A stretch of 64,000 nt of DNA from positions 1 through 64,000 of the forward strand of contig CADANN010000017.1 of the NCBI GenBank assembly GCA_902789325.1, written 5' to 3'. The translations under genes and the position numbers were made by a program. Below are positions 7,878-16,556 of the stretch, one piece after another (within the stretch, counting starts at the first letter, position 1; each line of letters opens with the position of its first letter). The DNA comes from an uncultured Spirochaetaceae bacterium (GTDB taxonomy: Bacteria > Spirochaetota > Spirochaetia > Treponematales > Treponemataceae). The notes below the pieces were generated by a model that made no database searches, was not told the DNA's origin, and worked only from the letters and a program-made list of their open reading frames with translations.

Positions 7878-9977
7878 ATGCCCCAAATCTCTAATGACAT
7901 AACCGAAAGCTATGTTTCCGAAGTAAAAGAACTGCTGGAATCAGTTCAGAAAGATATAATTGCTCTCAAATCAAATGAAGATAATTCAGAAATTTTAGGC
8001 CGTCTTTTGAGAAACCTTCATACAATAAAAGGTAATTCCCGAATGCTGGGCTTTACTACAATTGAAAGACTGACTCATGCTATCGAAGACATTTATAAGA
8101 GCATAAAAGATAAAAAAATAAAAAACTCTGATCGTTTAATTAAACTTGTATTTGCCGTAACAGAAAAAATTCACGGTTGTGTGTCATGCATCAGCCGTCG
8201 TGGAACCGACAAACAGGATGTAGATTTATACCTTCAGTACTGCGATAAACTTGCGGCAGGAGAACTTATTGATGTTGATGCCTTTATAAAAGAAATCAAT
8301 AAGAAAAACGGAATTTTGTTTGAAGAAGAGGATGAAGATTTAGATGAAAATATTAGCGACATACAGTCAATCAGAATAAAACTCTCCCGCATAAACGAAA
8401 TTATTTCTGATTTTGATACCATGATTACCCGGGAGTTCCATTTAAAATCTCAGCTTGATGAACTTAAAAAACTCGAAGAAAAACTTGGAAGTCGCGAACT
8501 TGCAAAAATCAGAAAGTCCTTTGAAAACGATATTTATTCCCTTGAGACTTCTATTTTTAGTGTACAGGAAAAAGCCTTTGATTTAAGAATGCTTCCAATC
8601 AGCATTGTGCTACGTCCTCTTGAAACTACAATTGCAATGGAGGCAATGAACCTCAACAAAAAAGTAAAGTGCGAAATTCCAGATACAGATATTGCTCTTG
8701 ATAAAGTAATTCTCGAAGAACTGGGCGATATTCTTATGCACATAATAAGAAACGCTCTCGACCACGGAATTGAAAGCCCTGCAGAAAGAAAGAAGGCTAA
8801 AAAAAGCGAAGAAGGAACTATCAGCATTACCTGTGTTCGCGAAACCCGTTATATCGAATTAAAAATTAGCGATGATGGTCGGGGTCTTGATTACGATAAA
8901 ATCCGCTCAAAGGCAATTACTCTTTACCCGGAACGTACAGATGAAATAAAAGGAATGAACGACCGTGAACTTTCTCAATTCCTCTTCCAGTCCGGTTTTT
9001 CTACAAAAGATGAAGTTTCTGCTCTTTCCGGCCGAGGCGTTGGTCTTGATGTAGTCTGGTCAAACGTTGAGAAAATTAAAGGCCGTATAAAAATAGAAAG
9101 TGAAGCTGGTAAGGGAACTTCTTTTATCCTACACTTCCCGCTTTCACTTTCTACCCTGCAGGGATTGTTTGTCTACTCTAACAAAGAAAAATATCTCATT
9201 CCCGCACAGCATATTGTTGATATCATTTATCGCAAAAAAACAGATTATATAATCTTACAGAATCAGAATTACATAAGATTCGAAGATCAGCTGGTTCCAT
9301 GCTTCCCTCTTTCAACTTTGTTTGAAGACAGAAAAGCTGGGCTTGCTCAGGAAGAAGAACCAATTCTTATTGCTGAGTACATGGAGCAGCGTATTGGTAT
9401 TATTGTTGAACAGGTTGAACAATATGTTTCGCTTGTCGTAAAACCAATGCCGGAAGGAATCAGAAACTGTTCAATTCTTCAGGGAATTGTTTTTGATGAA
9501 CATTATGATATTGTTCCAATTCTTCATGTGCCGGATATTCTTCAACGGTTTAAGTCTCTTCGAGGTTATGACATTAAAAAGTTTGAAGCCGCAACTCAGA
9601 AAAAAAATATCAGGATTCTTGTTGTAGATGATTCTTCGACAACCCGCGAAATTGAAAGATCTATTCTTGAAGGAGCCGGCTATGTTGTTGAAGATGCTTT
9701 TGACGGTCTTGATGGCCTGGAAAAAGCAAAGGAAAAATACTACGACCTGATTCTTGCAGATCAGGAAATGCCAAGAATGACAGGACTTGTTCTGCTTGAT
9801 AATCTGCGCCGTCTTGACCAGTACAAGGAGACTCCGGTAATTGTTGTTTCAACAGATCAAAGCCGTCAGACAATAGAAGAATTCCAGCGACTCAAAGCCG
9901 GAGCAATTATTGCAAAGAGTGAGTTCAAGCGTGGAAAACTGCTTGAATCAATTAAAGAACTTTTGGGAGAAGAATAA
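7878..9977 (+). CDS. cheA: CheA-receiver hybrid histidine kinase
   Basis: This 699-residue protein has an N-terminal HPt domain with His48 in LHTIKGN, a dimerisation region, an ATPase domain (N-box HIIRNALDHGIES, then DDGRGLD and GRGVGLDV), a CheW-like domain and a C-terminal receiver with the phosphoacceptor Asp628 in LILADQEMP. No CheY/CheB-binding P2 domain is apparent between HPt and dimerisation regions. The layout resembles the FrzE type. AAGGAGG lies just upstream of ATG 7878, and the stop overlaps the cyclase start (TAATG). It is the only complete receiver in the operon, so phosphate may end on this domain. Confidence 0.93.
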   Translation: MPQISNDITESYVSEVKELLESVQKDIIALKSNEDNSEILGRLLRNLHTIKGNSRMLGFTTIERLTHAIEDIYKSIKDKKIKNSDRLIKLVFAVTEKIHGCVSCISRRGTDKQDVDLYLQYCDKLAAGELIDVDAFIKEINKKNGILFEEEDEDLDENISDIQSIRIKLSRINEIISDFDTMITREFHLKSQLDELKKLEEKLGSRELAKIRKSFENDIYSLETSIFSVQEKAFDLRMLPISIVLRPLETTIAMEAMNLNKKVKCEIPDTDIALDKVILEELGDILMHIIRNALDHGIESPAERKKAKKSEEGTISITCVRETRYIELKISDDGRGLDYDKIRSKAITLYPERTDEIKGMNDRELSQFLFQSGFSTKDEVSALSGRGVGLDVVWSNVEKIKGRIKIESEAGKGTSFILHFPLSLSTLQGLFVYSNKEKYLIPAQHIVDIIYRKKTDYIILQNQNYIRFEDQLVPCFPLSTLFEDRKAGLAQEEEPILIAEYMEQRIGIIVEQVEQYVSLVVKPMPEGIRNCSILQGIVFDEHYDIVPILHVPDILQRFKSLRGYDIKKFEAATQKKNIRILVVDDSSTTREIERSILEGAGYVVEDAFDGLDGLEKAKEKYYDLILADQEMPRMTGLVLLDNLRRLDQYKETPVIVVSTDQSRQTIEEFQRLKAGAIIAKSEFKRGKLLESIKELLGEE

Positions 9978-11815
9978 TGGCAAAAAAAATACTTATTCTT
10001 GAATCTTCCGCTACAATGCAGAAGCTCTTTACAAAAACCTTAGACTCAAAACAGTATTCAATTAAATTTGAATCAGAAGCAAAAGATATTTTTTCAAGCC
10101 TTGCTGAAATTTCGCCTGACCTCTTTCTTTTGAACTGCAACATTACAGAACCTGGAGCCTTTGAAATTGTAAAACTTATCCGTGTCTTACCAGGCTTTAA
10201 TGAACTGCCGGTTGCCCTATATTCAAATCTTCCGACTTCTCTTGATGAAGAGTTTGCAAAGGAATGCGGAGCTACATCTTTTATCCGCCTTGATGCAGAA
10301 ACTCTTGTTCAGAATATTGATGAGCTAGCAGAGGTTGATGCAGATAAATCAGAAAAAACAAAAGCCGGAAAAAGTAAAAAACTAGATAATGCCCTGCTCT
10401 TTTCTGCCGCTGAAAAGCTTCTTAATCAAAAATCATATAATACAATTATGATTTCAAAAATTGCAGGGCTTATTGCAAAGTTAGATAATCTTGAAGAGAT
10501 GATAAAATCTTATCTGTTTTTGATTGCTCAGGTATGCGAAGTACCTCTGGCTGCTATGTACATTCTGGAAAATGACGGGCCTCACGGTTATTACGTAGCT
10601 TCACAAAATATTTCCCAAAAGGACATTTCAGATTTTCTTAATGTCTGTGAAAAAGATTTTGATAAAAATATGTCTGGTGGTATCAGCGCCAAAAACTGTG
10701 CAAAGCAGATTGAATCAGATAACAATCTGGAAAGATTTTATAGCAGCGAGATTCAACTCTCCAGCTATGAATACAGAGTTCTTAAAACAGATTCTTCGGT
10801 TTTTGCTACAGTTCATATTGTTGCCCAGGGAAATATAATAAGTGAAAAATTAAACTATCTTGATTTCTGCATTAATAATGCAGTTAAAGTTTTTGATAAA
10901 GCTTTGATAGTTGAAAAGAAAATCTTTTTTGAAAAAAGAATCCGCAGGGCCTTCAGTCGTTTTGTCCCTGAGCAGATTATAGATAGTCTTGTAAAACAGG
11001 CTGATGATACCGACCAGAAGGTTGGCGTTGGAGAAACCCGTTCTGTTGCAATTCTTTTCAGCGATATTCGATCCTTTACAAATATTAGTGAAAAAAACAG
11101 GGCCGATGTACTGGTTTCTTTTTTGAACAGATATTTTTCTACGATGGTAGAAATAATCAAAAAGCACGGTGGAACAATCGACAAGTTTATAGGCGATGCA
11201 ATTATGGCAGAGTTTGGTACACCTGTAAGCTATGAGGATAACTGCCGGCGAGCAGTCATGGCAGCCTATGAAATGCGAGATGCCCTTCCATCAGTTGAAA
11301 TGGGAGATCTTGTAATGCCTGATGGGATGATTTTCAACATTGGAATAGGTATTCACTATGGAGAAGTAATTGTAGGTTCAATTGGTTCAAAAGATAAAAC
11401 TGATTATTCTGTAATCGGTGACAACGTAAACCTTGCTTCCCGTCTGGAAGGACTTACCAAAACTTACGGTACTCAAATTCTTGTCAGCGAAAGCGTTCGT
11501 GCCGATGCCGGAGAAGATTCTTTCTGTTTCCGTCATCTTGATGATGTTCGTGTAAAGGGAAAGAAAAATGCAGTTCCAATTTATGCCGTAGACCGCAGCC
11601 CTGAAGAGTTCCCAGCTGAATATAAAAATGCCTATATAAAAGGTATGGAGCTTTACAAGCAGGGAATCTGGCATCTTGCAAAAGACTATTTTGTAAAAGC
11701 ACTTCAAGCAGTAGCAAATGATAAGGCTGCAAAACTTATGCTGGACCGCTGCGAAGAATTTATAAAGAATCCGCCGGAAAATTGGGATGGCGCGATTGCA
11801 TTTATGACTAAGTAA
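9977..11815 (+). CDS. Pseudo-receiver/GAF-like/class III adenylate cyclase
   Basis: This 612-residue protein is the probable output of the chemosensory operon. Residues 1-110 have a receiver fold, but the acidic pair is replaced (ILESS) and Asn53 occupies the phosphoacceptor site. A GAF-like middle region (about 145-300) leads into a class III cyclase domain (about 340-520). Metal ligands Asp363 (FSDIRSFT) and Asp407 (KFIGDA) are present. Lys403 and Asp476 (KTDYSVIGD) point to ATP, and the NLASR transition-state segment is intact. It should make cAMP. The last 90 residues contain a TPR-like helical stretch. Its start overlaps the cheA stop, so the two are translationally coupled. Confidence 0.9.
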   Translation: MAKKILILESSATMQKLFTKTLDSKQYSIKFESEAKDIFSSLAEISPDLFLLNCNITEPGAFEIVKLIRVLPGFNELPVALYSNLPTSLDEEFAKECGATSFIRLDAETLVQNIDELAEVDADKSEKTKAGKSKKLDNALLFSAAEKLLNQKSYNTIMISKIAGLIAKLDNLEEMIKSYLFLIAQVCEVPLAAMYILENDGPHGYYVASQNISQKDISDFLNVCEKDFDKNMSGGISAKNCAKQIESDNNLERFYSSEIQLSSYEYRVLKTDSSVFATVHIVAQGNIISEKLNYLDFCINNAVKVFDKALIVEKKIFFEKRIRRAFSRFVPEQIIDSLVKQADDTDQKVGVGETRSVAILFSDIRSFTNISEKNRADVLVSFLNRYFSTMVEIIKKHGGTIDKFIGDAIMAEFGTPVSYEDNCRRAVMAAYEMRDALPSVEMGDLVMPDGMIFNIGIGIHYGEVIVGSIGSKDKTDYSVIGDNVNLASRLEGLTKTYGTQILVSESVRADAGEDSFCFRHLDDVRVKGKKNAVPIYAVDRSPEEFPAEYKNAYIKGMELYKQGIWHLAKDYFVKALQAVANDKAAKLMLDRCEEFIKNPPENWDGAIAFMTK

Positions 11816-11847
11816 ATATCTGACAAAGTTTCATACAGGAGGAAGAC

Positions 11848-13377
11848 ATGAAAACTTTTAAGAAATATTTTTGTACAATCTTTGCGTCAACTTACATAGG
11901 AGTATTTTTCCTTAGAATTTATCACTATGGATTCATTTACGAAACTCCAGGAAAAATCATATTGGGCTGCGTTCCTACTGTTCTAATTACACTGGGACTT
12001 ATTTTAATCTGCTCTTTATTTCAATGGCCTCTTCTTAATAATTTTGATGAGATTATTGAGAAAGGTAAAAAGAGCAAAGAGGCTATTACTAAAAAGGATA
12101 TTGCAAGATTAAATAAGATTTACCGCAATTATGACATTATAATCATCATTGCTCATATCATTGGTTTTTTAGTTGGATCCGGTGCTACGGCACTGATTGA
12201 AGCAAAAAAAGGAGTTCATCCATTTAATCCTTATTCTTTTACTTTGATGGAAATGCAGTCTCTTGCAACGGGCTTTATGTGCTATACCGTAAACTATGTT
12301 CTTGTAAAAAGAATCCATATGGCAGGCCTTATGCGAGAAGTTGGCATGAAGATGAGTGAAAATCTTTTCCGCGTTCAGAATGTTGCAATGTGGGCTTCTG
12401 TAGATGCAGCAATCATTAACATGATGACAGTACCTTACGGCATTATTGTAAATTCCAAAATGCCGGGTTCTCATTTTGATAGTTTCATCACTTACAGTTT
12501 AATCGGCTGGTTTACGAGTCTTGTTGAATTCTTCATTGTATTCAAGGTTATTACAAAACGCATTCAAAAGACTCAGAAAAACATAAGTGATAATCTTCTT
12601 ACAGAATCTACAAATCTTGCAGAAGCAACAAGAGTTTCTGCCGCCAACAGCCAGAATCAAAGTGCCGCAGTAAAGGAAATTGTTTCTACAATGCATGATT
12701 CAACAGAGCTTGCAAATAATATAGGAGAAAAAATCAAGGAAGTTACTACCCTCGCAGAACAGTCACGCGATGCAGTTATTTCAGGAAATCAGGCACTGCA
12801 GAATAATGTAAATGAGCTTATAAATATCAAAAATACAAATATGCTCACTATAGACGGTATTAAGGAACTGAACTCAAAGATTAATGGTATCTGGGATATT
12901 GTAAGCATCATAAATAATGTTGCAGATAAAACAAAAATTATTGCCTTTAACGCTGAGCTTGAAGCTTCTAACTCAGGAGAAGCCGGAAAGAACTTCCATG
13001 TCGTTGCTACTGAAATTCGTCGTCTTTCTGACAACATCATTGATAGTATTAAAGAAATTCGTGAGATTATTACTGATATTCAGAAGGCTTCAGAAGCTCT
13101 TATTCAGGATAGTGAAAAAGGAACTGCACAGATTGATAACGGTTGTGAAAGTGCTAAATCTCTTGAAAAGGAATTTGAAAGCATCATGCAGTCGTCACAG
13201 TCTACAGCAGACAGCTCTAATCAGATTATGCTTAATGTTGAACAGCTTACTGGTGCAAGTGAACAGATTTTTGTGGCCCTACAGGAAATTGCAAAGGGCA
13301 TTGAAAGCTTCTCTCAGAATATTTCAAGTGTTTCTACTGCGTCGGAATCTGTTAAGGATATTGCAAGTTTGTTATAA
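11848..13377 (+). CDS. Chemoreceptor with six-helix membrane sensor domain
   Basis: This 509-residue protein ends in an MCP-type signalling coiled coil (about 240-509) with the tip ADKTKIIAFNAELEA, the same K-I-I-A-F-N variant as in the first receptor of the operon. The N-terminal 235 residues carry about six hydrophobic helices with very short loops rather than a periplasmic sensor, so it may read a membrane-embedded or intracellular cue. A strong AGGAGG site precedes ATG 11848, 32 bases after the cyclase gene. The operon ends just after it at a double-hairpin repeat. Confidence 0.85.
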   Translation: MKTFKKYFCTIFASTYIGVFFLRIYHYGFIYETPGKIILGCVPTVLITLGLILICSLFQWPLLNNFDEIIEKGKKSKEAITKKDIARLNKIYRNYDIIIIIAHIIGFLVGSGATALIEAKKGVHPFNPYSFTLMEMQSLATGFMCYTVNYVLVKRIHMAGLMREVGMKMSENLFRVQNVAMWASVDAAIINMMTVPYGIIVNSKMPGSHFDSFITYSLIGWFTSLVEFFIVFKVITKRIQKTQKNISDNLLTESTNLAEATRVSAANSQNQSAAVKEIVSTMHDSTELANNIGEKIKEVTTLAEQSRDAVISGNQALQNNVNELINIKNTNMLTIDGIKELNSKINGIWDIVSIINNVADKTKIIAFNAELEASNSGEAGKNFHVVATEIRRLSDNIIDSIKEIREIITDIQKASEALIQDSEKGTAQIDNGCESAKSLEKEFESIMQSSQSTADSSNQIMLNVEQLTGASEQIFVALQEIAKGIESFSQNISSVSTASESVKDIASLL

Positions 13378-13381
13378 AAAG

Positions 13382-13432
13382 ACCCCGAAACAAGTTCGGG
13401 GTGACAGTGTCATGCTGAACTTGTTTCAGCAT
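13382..13432. terminator. Double palindromic repeat acting as bidirectional terminator
   Basis: ACCCCGAA (13382-13389) pairs with TTCGGGGT (13395-13402), and ATGCTGAA (13412-13419) pairs with TTCAGCAT (13425-13432); each has a 5-base loop. It sits between the convergent ends of the chemosensory operon and the acyl-CoA synthetase gene. The same pair of hairpins recurs at 15147-15198, 40258-40310 and 40910-40989. Confidence 0.65.
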
Positions 13433-15127
13433 CTACTTGATATCTTTACGCATAATTTTACCGCTGATTGTCTTTGGCAGACTGTCTCTGAATTCTACGA
13501 TTCTTGGGTATTTATATGGCGCAGTTGTCTTCTTTACAAAGTTCTGAATATCTTTTACAAGCTCATCACTTCCTTCATAGCCCTTTGCAAGAACGATTGT
13601 TGCCTTTACAACCTGACCACGTACAGGGTCAGGAGCGGCTGTAACTGCACATTCTACAACTGCAGGATGCTGCATGAGAACAGATTCAACTTCAAAAGTA
13701 CCAATGCGGTAACCGGAACATTTGATTACATCGTCATTACGGCCTGTAAACCAGAAGTATCCGTCTTCATCACGCCATGCGTTATCAGAAGTGTGATAAT
13801 AGCCGTCGTGCATTACAGACTTAGTTTTTGCAGGGTCGCCGAAATATTCCATGAAAAGACCAGGGAAGTTTCCGTTTTTCATATCAACTACGATTTCACC
13901 AACTTCACCGTCTTCTACTTCGTTGCCTTCTTCATCAATCAAAGTAACATTATAGTAAGGAGCAGGTTTTCCGAGACTGCCCGGTTTAATGCGTTCGTTG
14001 CCATAATTAAAGAGGCTGAGCGTTGTTTCTGTCTGACCAAAGCCTTCACGGATTTCTTTTCCAGTGATTTCCTTCCATTTGTTGAATACTTCTTCTGAAA
14101 GTGGTTCACCTGCTGTCGACCAATGTAGACAACTTGAGAAATCGTATTGAGTCAAATCTTCCTGGATAAGGAAGCGGTAGATTGTTGGTGGCGCACAGAA
14201 AGATGTAATGTGATGTTTTTCAATCTGCTTAATAAGGTCGATTGGCTTGAACTTATCATGATAGTCATAGATAAATACACAGCATTCAGCAATCCACTGA
14301 CCATAGAGTTTACCCCACACTGCCTTACCCCAGCCTGTATCAGCTACAGTAAGATGGAGTCCGCCCTTCTGAACCTGCTGCCAGTAGCTTGCAGTAACAA
14401 TGTGTCCCAGCGGATAAAGGAAGTTGTGAGAAACAAGTTTTGGATGGCTTGTTGTTCCTGATGTAAAGTATGCAAGAAGAATGTCGTCGTTCTTGCTGAT
14501 TTCTTCACGCTTGAGGGCGTGGAAATCTTTAAGAGCAGCTTCGCTCACGTTGAGATAACCTTCTGTAAAGTCCAGCCATGCAGGATGCTTTGCCTTGAAC
14601 TCAGCACTCATGCCCTGATCAATTCCAAAAGGAGGAACTGCAACAAGAGTTGTAAGTGAAGGACATTCCTTCTGAGCTTCTTCAATGTAAGTAAAGAGTT
14701 CGCGATGGTCAACTGCCACTACGGCCTTAATATAAGCGGCATTACAGCGGAATACGATATCTTCCTTTGTAAGCATATGAGTTGCAGGAATAACTGATGC
14801 TCCAATTTTGTGCAAGGCTACAATAGAAAGCCAGAACTCATAACGGCGCTGCAAAATCAGCATAACAAAGTCGCCGCGCTTAATTCCGATACTGCGGAAG
14901 TAAGCAGCTGCCTTGTCTGTGCGTTCTTTAAGTTCGCCAAAGGTCATAACAAGTTCTTCGCCGTTATCATTACACCATACAAAGGCTTTTGCATCCGGAG
15001 TGCGCTGTGCAAGAACATCAACTACGTCATAACCGAAGTTGAAATTTTCCGGTACCTTTATTTTATAATTCTCAAAAAAATCTTTATAATCTTTAAACTC
15101 AGTTCGTTCAAGAAAATCTTCTAACAT
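13433..15127 (-). CDS. AMP-forming acyl-CoA synthetase (acetyl/medium-chain type)
   Basis: This 564-residue enzyme belongs to the adenylate-forming family and should activate a short or medium-chain acid with ATP and CoA. The phosphate-binding loop TSGTTSHPK, the adenylation motif GFGQTE and the C-terminal lysine in SGKIMRK are all present. The sequence (WLDFTEGYLN, DTGWGKAVWGKLYGQW) resembles the medium-chain acyl-CoA synthetase branch more than long-chain FadD. ATG 15127 follows AAGGAT. It lies about 80 bases downstream of an XRE-cupin regulator on the same strand, with a palindromic repeat between them. Substrate chain length is not decided by sequence. Confidence 0.9.
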   Translation of the reverse strand: MLEDFLERTEFKDYKDFFENYKIKVPENFNFGYDVVDVLAQRTPDAKAFVWCNDNGEELVMTFGELKERTDKAAAYFRSIGIKRGDFVMLILQRRYEFWLSIVALHKIGASVIPATHMLTKEDIVFRCNAAYIKAVVAVDHRELFTYIEEAQKECPSLTTLVAVPPFGIDQGMSAEFKAKHPAWLDFTEGYLNVSEAALKDFHALKREEISKNDDILLAYFTSGTTSHPKLVSHNFLYPLGHIVTASYWQQVQKGGLHLTVADTGWGKAVWGKLYGQWIAECCVFIYDYHDKFKPIDLIKQIEKHHITSFCAPPTIYRFLIQEDLTQYDFSSCLHWSTAGEPLSEEVFNKWKEITGKEIREGFGQTETTLSLFNYGNERIKPGSLGKPAPYYNVTLIDEEGNEVEDGEVGEIVVDMKNGNFPGLFMEYFGDPAKTKSVMHDGYYHTSDNAWRDEDGYFWFTGRNDDVIKCSGYRIGTFEVESVLMQHPAVVECAVTAAPDPVRGQVVKATIVLAKGYEGSDELVKDIQNFVKKTTAPYKYPRIVEFRDSLPKTISGKIMRKDIK

Positions 15128-15146
15128 AAAAAATCCTTAGTACGTC

Positions 15147-15198
15147 ATCCCGAACTTGTTTCGGGATCTTTTTGTAGATGCTGAAACAAGTTCAGCAT
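15147..15198. repeat. Double palindromic repeat (TCATCCCGAA / ATGCTGAA type)
   Basis: ATCCCGAA (15147-15154) pairs with TTCGGGAT (15160-15167), and ATGCTGAA (15178-15185) pairs with TTCAGCAT (15191-15198). Loops are CTTGT and ACAAG. It lies between the XRE-cupin gene and the acyl-CoA synthetase gene and may attenuate read-through. Confidence 0.6.
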
Positions 15199-15208
15199 GA
15201 CATTATTT

Positions 15209-15760
15209 CTAAATAATTATCGCTAAAAACTTTGCTTTCTGGTTATTCAACGCCTGCATTCCGTGCTGTTTTGTCGCATCAAAATACACGCTGTCTCCCT
15301 CTTCTAGAGTCATTTCTTTTCCATCAACAACAAGCTTCATTGAGCCTTCAATCATATACTCAAACTCATGTCCTGGATGTGAATTGAAATGAATCTCTTT
15401 TGTCTCTTCAGGTGTGATTGTAACTATAAAAGGATCAGCTTTACGGTTCTGGAAACCTGCAGCCAATGCCTGATATTTATAGTCACTGCGTCTATCAACA
15501 GAAAGTCCTTTATCCTTCTTAGTCAAACAATAAGAATGCATATGAGGTTCTTTTCCGGAGATAAGTGTTCCAAGATCAATGCCATACTTCTTAGACATTG
15601 ACTGTAAAATTCCAACAGGAATATCAACAGTGCCAGTCTCATACTTCTGATACTGCTCAATAGAAATACCGCAAACACCTGCAGCTTCTTCAACTGACAC
15701 GTCCATAATTTCACGCAGACCGATTAAACGGTCTGCTACTGCTTTAATCTCCTCGTTCAT
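15209..15760 (-). CDS. XRE-cupin transcriptional regulator
   Basis: This 183-residue protein has an N-terminal Cro/C1-type helix-turn-helix (about 8-62, MDVSVEEAAGVCGISIEQY) and a C-terminal cupin barrel (about 105-183, HPGHEFEYMIEG and EGDSVYFDATKQHG). Such regulators often sense a small ligand through the cupin. ATG 15760 is chosen because GAGGTG precedes it; an upstream in-frame start at 15850 would place palindromic repeat DNA and the predicted transcription start inside the coding region. It lies upstream of an acyl-CoA synthetase gene. A paralogue of the same architecture is at 40315-40890 beside the 2-oxoacid oxidoreductase. Confidence 0.88.
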   Translation of the reverse strand: MNEEIKAVADRLIGLREIMDVSVEEAAGVCGISIEQYQKYETGTVDIPVGILQSMSKKYGIDLGTLISGKEPHMHSYCLTKKDKGLSVDRRSDYKYQALAAGFQNRKADPFIVTITPEETKEIHFNSHPGHEFEYMIEGSMKLVVDGKEMTLEEGDSVYFDATKQHGMQALNNQKAKFLAIII

Positions 15761-15780
15761 ATTGCACCTCATTTTATAGA

Positions 15781-15835
15781 TTTCCGAACTTAGTCCGGAA
15801 ATGACAGGGCCTGTCATCGTCGGGCTTGCCTCGAC
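15781..15835. repeat. Cluster of short palindromes in the XRE-cupin leader
   Basis: TTTCCG (15781-15786) pairs with CGGAAA (15796-15801). TGACAGG (15802-15808) pairs with CCTGTCA (15810-15816). GTCG near 15819 can pair with CGAC near 15832. They lie between the predicted transcription start (about 15835) and the start codon, and resemble degraded copies of the TGACA-flanked repeats found elsewhere in the window. Confidence 0.45.
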
Positions 15836-15841
15836 AATTAT

Positions 15842-15870
15842 ATAATACAAAACTTTGTTTGAATAATCAA
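15842..15870 (-). promoter_or_regulatory. Promoter of the XRE-cupin gene
   Basis: On the minus strand TTGATT (15870-15865) and TATTAT (15847-15842) are exactly 17 bases apart. A 32-bp motif ends 15 bases upstream of the -35 box. Confidence 0.6.
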
Positions 15871-15885
15871 TAGAAAAGTTAAAAT

Positions 15886-15917
15886 ATAATAAATATATTT
15901 AGTATTATTAAAGTTTG
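15886..15917 (-). promoter_or_regulatory. 32-bp putative operator, copy A
   Basis: This AT-rich 32-mer is identical at 30 of 32 positions to 30558-30589 upstream of the second acyl-CoA ligase. In both places exactly 15 bases separate it from the -35 box. Its core, on the plus strand, is TTTAGTATTATTAAAGTTTG. A regulator-binding site is inferred; the XRE-cupin protein is the obvious candidate. Confidence 0.6.
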
Positions 15918-15932
15918 TTGTTCTGAGCGAGT

Positions 15933-16556
15933 CTAACAGAATTTATTTATTAATGCTTTGCGACTTTTGCAGTTTGAAATATTTAAAATATAGCTTACAT
16001 AGTTTTCTATAGTGTGAAGCCCAAGGAAAAGTTCATCTTTTATCTGGTCATTTGATTTTCCCTGTAAAACAAGCTCAAATACCCGCCTTTCATTTAATTT
16101 TAGAAATGGAACTATAGAATCCAGCTCCTTTTGAATGGAAGGTTCGTTTTCTTCAAAATATGTACCGCCATTTTTAACGGTATTTAGACAGGTCACAAGC
16201 TTTTCATCACTGCTGGCCTTTGAAATAAAACCTTGAGCTCCTAAATCTTTTGCCTGCAGCTTAAAGCCCAGGGTATCAAACATAGAATAGATTACGATTT
16301 TGACTTGGGGAAATTCAGATTTTATATGACTTACAAGGTCAAAGCCAGATTCTTTACCAAGCTGAATGTCTATGATTGCAATTTCTGGAAAAGGCTCCGG
16401 GGGATTTCTCTTTTTGAGTCTCTGCAATTCTTCAATGCAGGCTTTTGAATCCGTAAAAGAACCTGTGATCTGCCAGTATGTTTTTTCTTCAAGATATGCA
16501 GAAATGCCCTTGCGTAACATTGAATGGTCGTCTATCAGAAAAAGATTGTGTTTCAT
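15933..16556 (-). CDS. NarL/LuxR-family response regulator
   Basis: This 207-residue protein has an N-terminal receiver with Asp9-Asp10 and phosphoacceptor Asp63 (IAIIDIQLG), and a C-terminal LuxR-type helix-turn-helix (about 145-205). It should bind DNA when phosphorylated by the neighbouring kinase. Its start overlaps the kinase stop by four bases, so the pair is coupled. It is the last gene of a unit headed by a secreted double-GH5 cellulase, which suggests control of polysaccharide-use genes. Confidence 0.9.
   Translation of the reverse strand: MKHNLFLIDDHSMLRKGISAYLEEKTYWQITGSFTDSKACIEELQRLKKRNPPEPFPEIAIIDIQLGKESGFDLVSHIKSEFPQVKIVIYSMFDTLGFKLQAKDLGAQGFISKASSDEKLVTCLNTVKNGGTYFEENEPSIQKELDSIVPFLKLNERRVFELVLQGKSNDQIKDELFLGLHTIENYVSYILNISNCKSRKALINKFC

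Noticed and set aside
12917..14098. 393-codon plus-strand ORF across the end of the second receptor and into the acyl-CoA synthetase gene
   Set aside because: It runs in another frame over the receptor and antisense to the synthetase, crosses a terminator repeat, and has a biased Leu/Arg/Cys composition with no domain.
15761..15850. N-terminal extension of the XRE-cupin protein to an upstream start
   Set aside because: The extension is translated from palindromic repeat DNA, includes the predicted transcription start, and lacks a ribosome site; ATG 15760 has GAGGTG.
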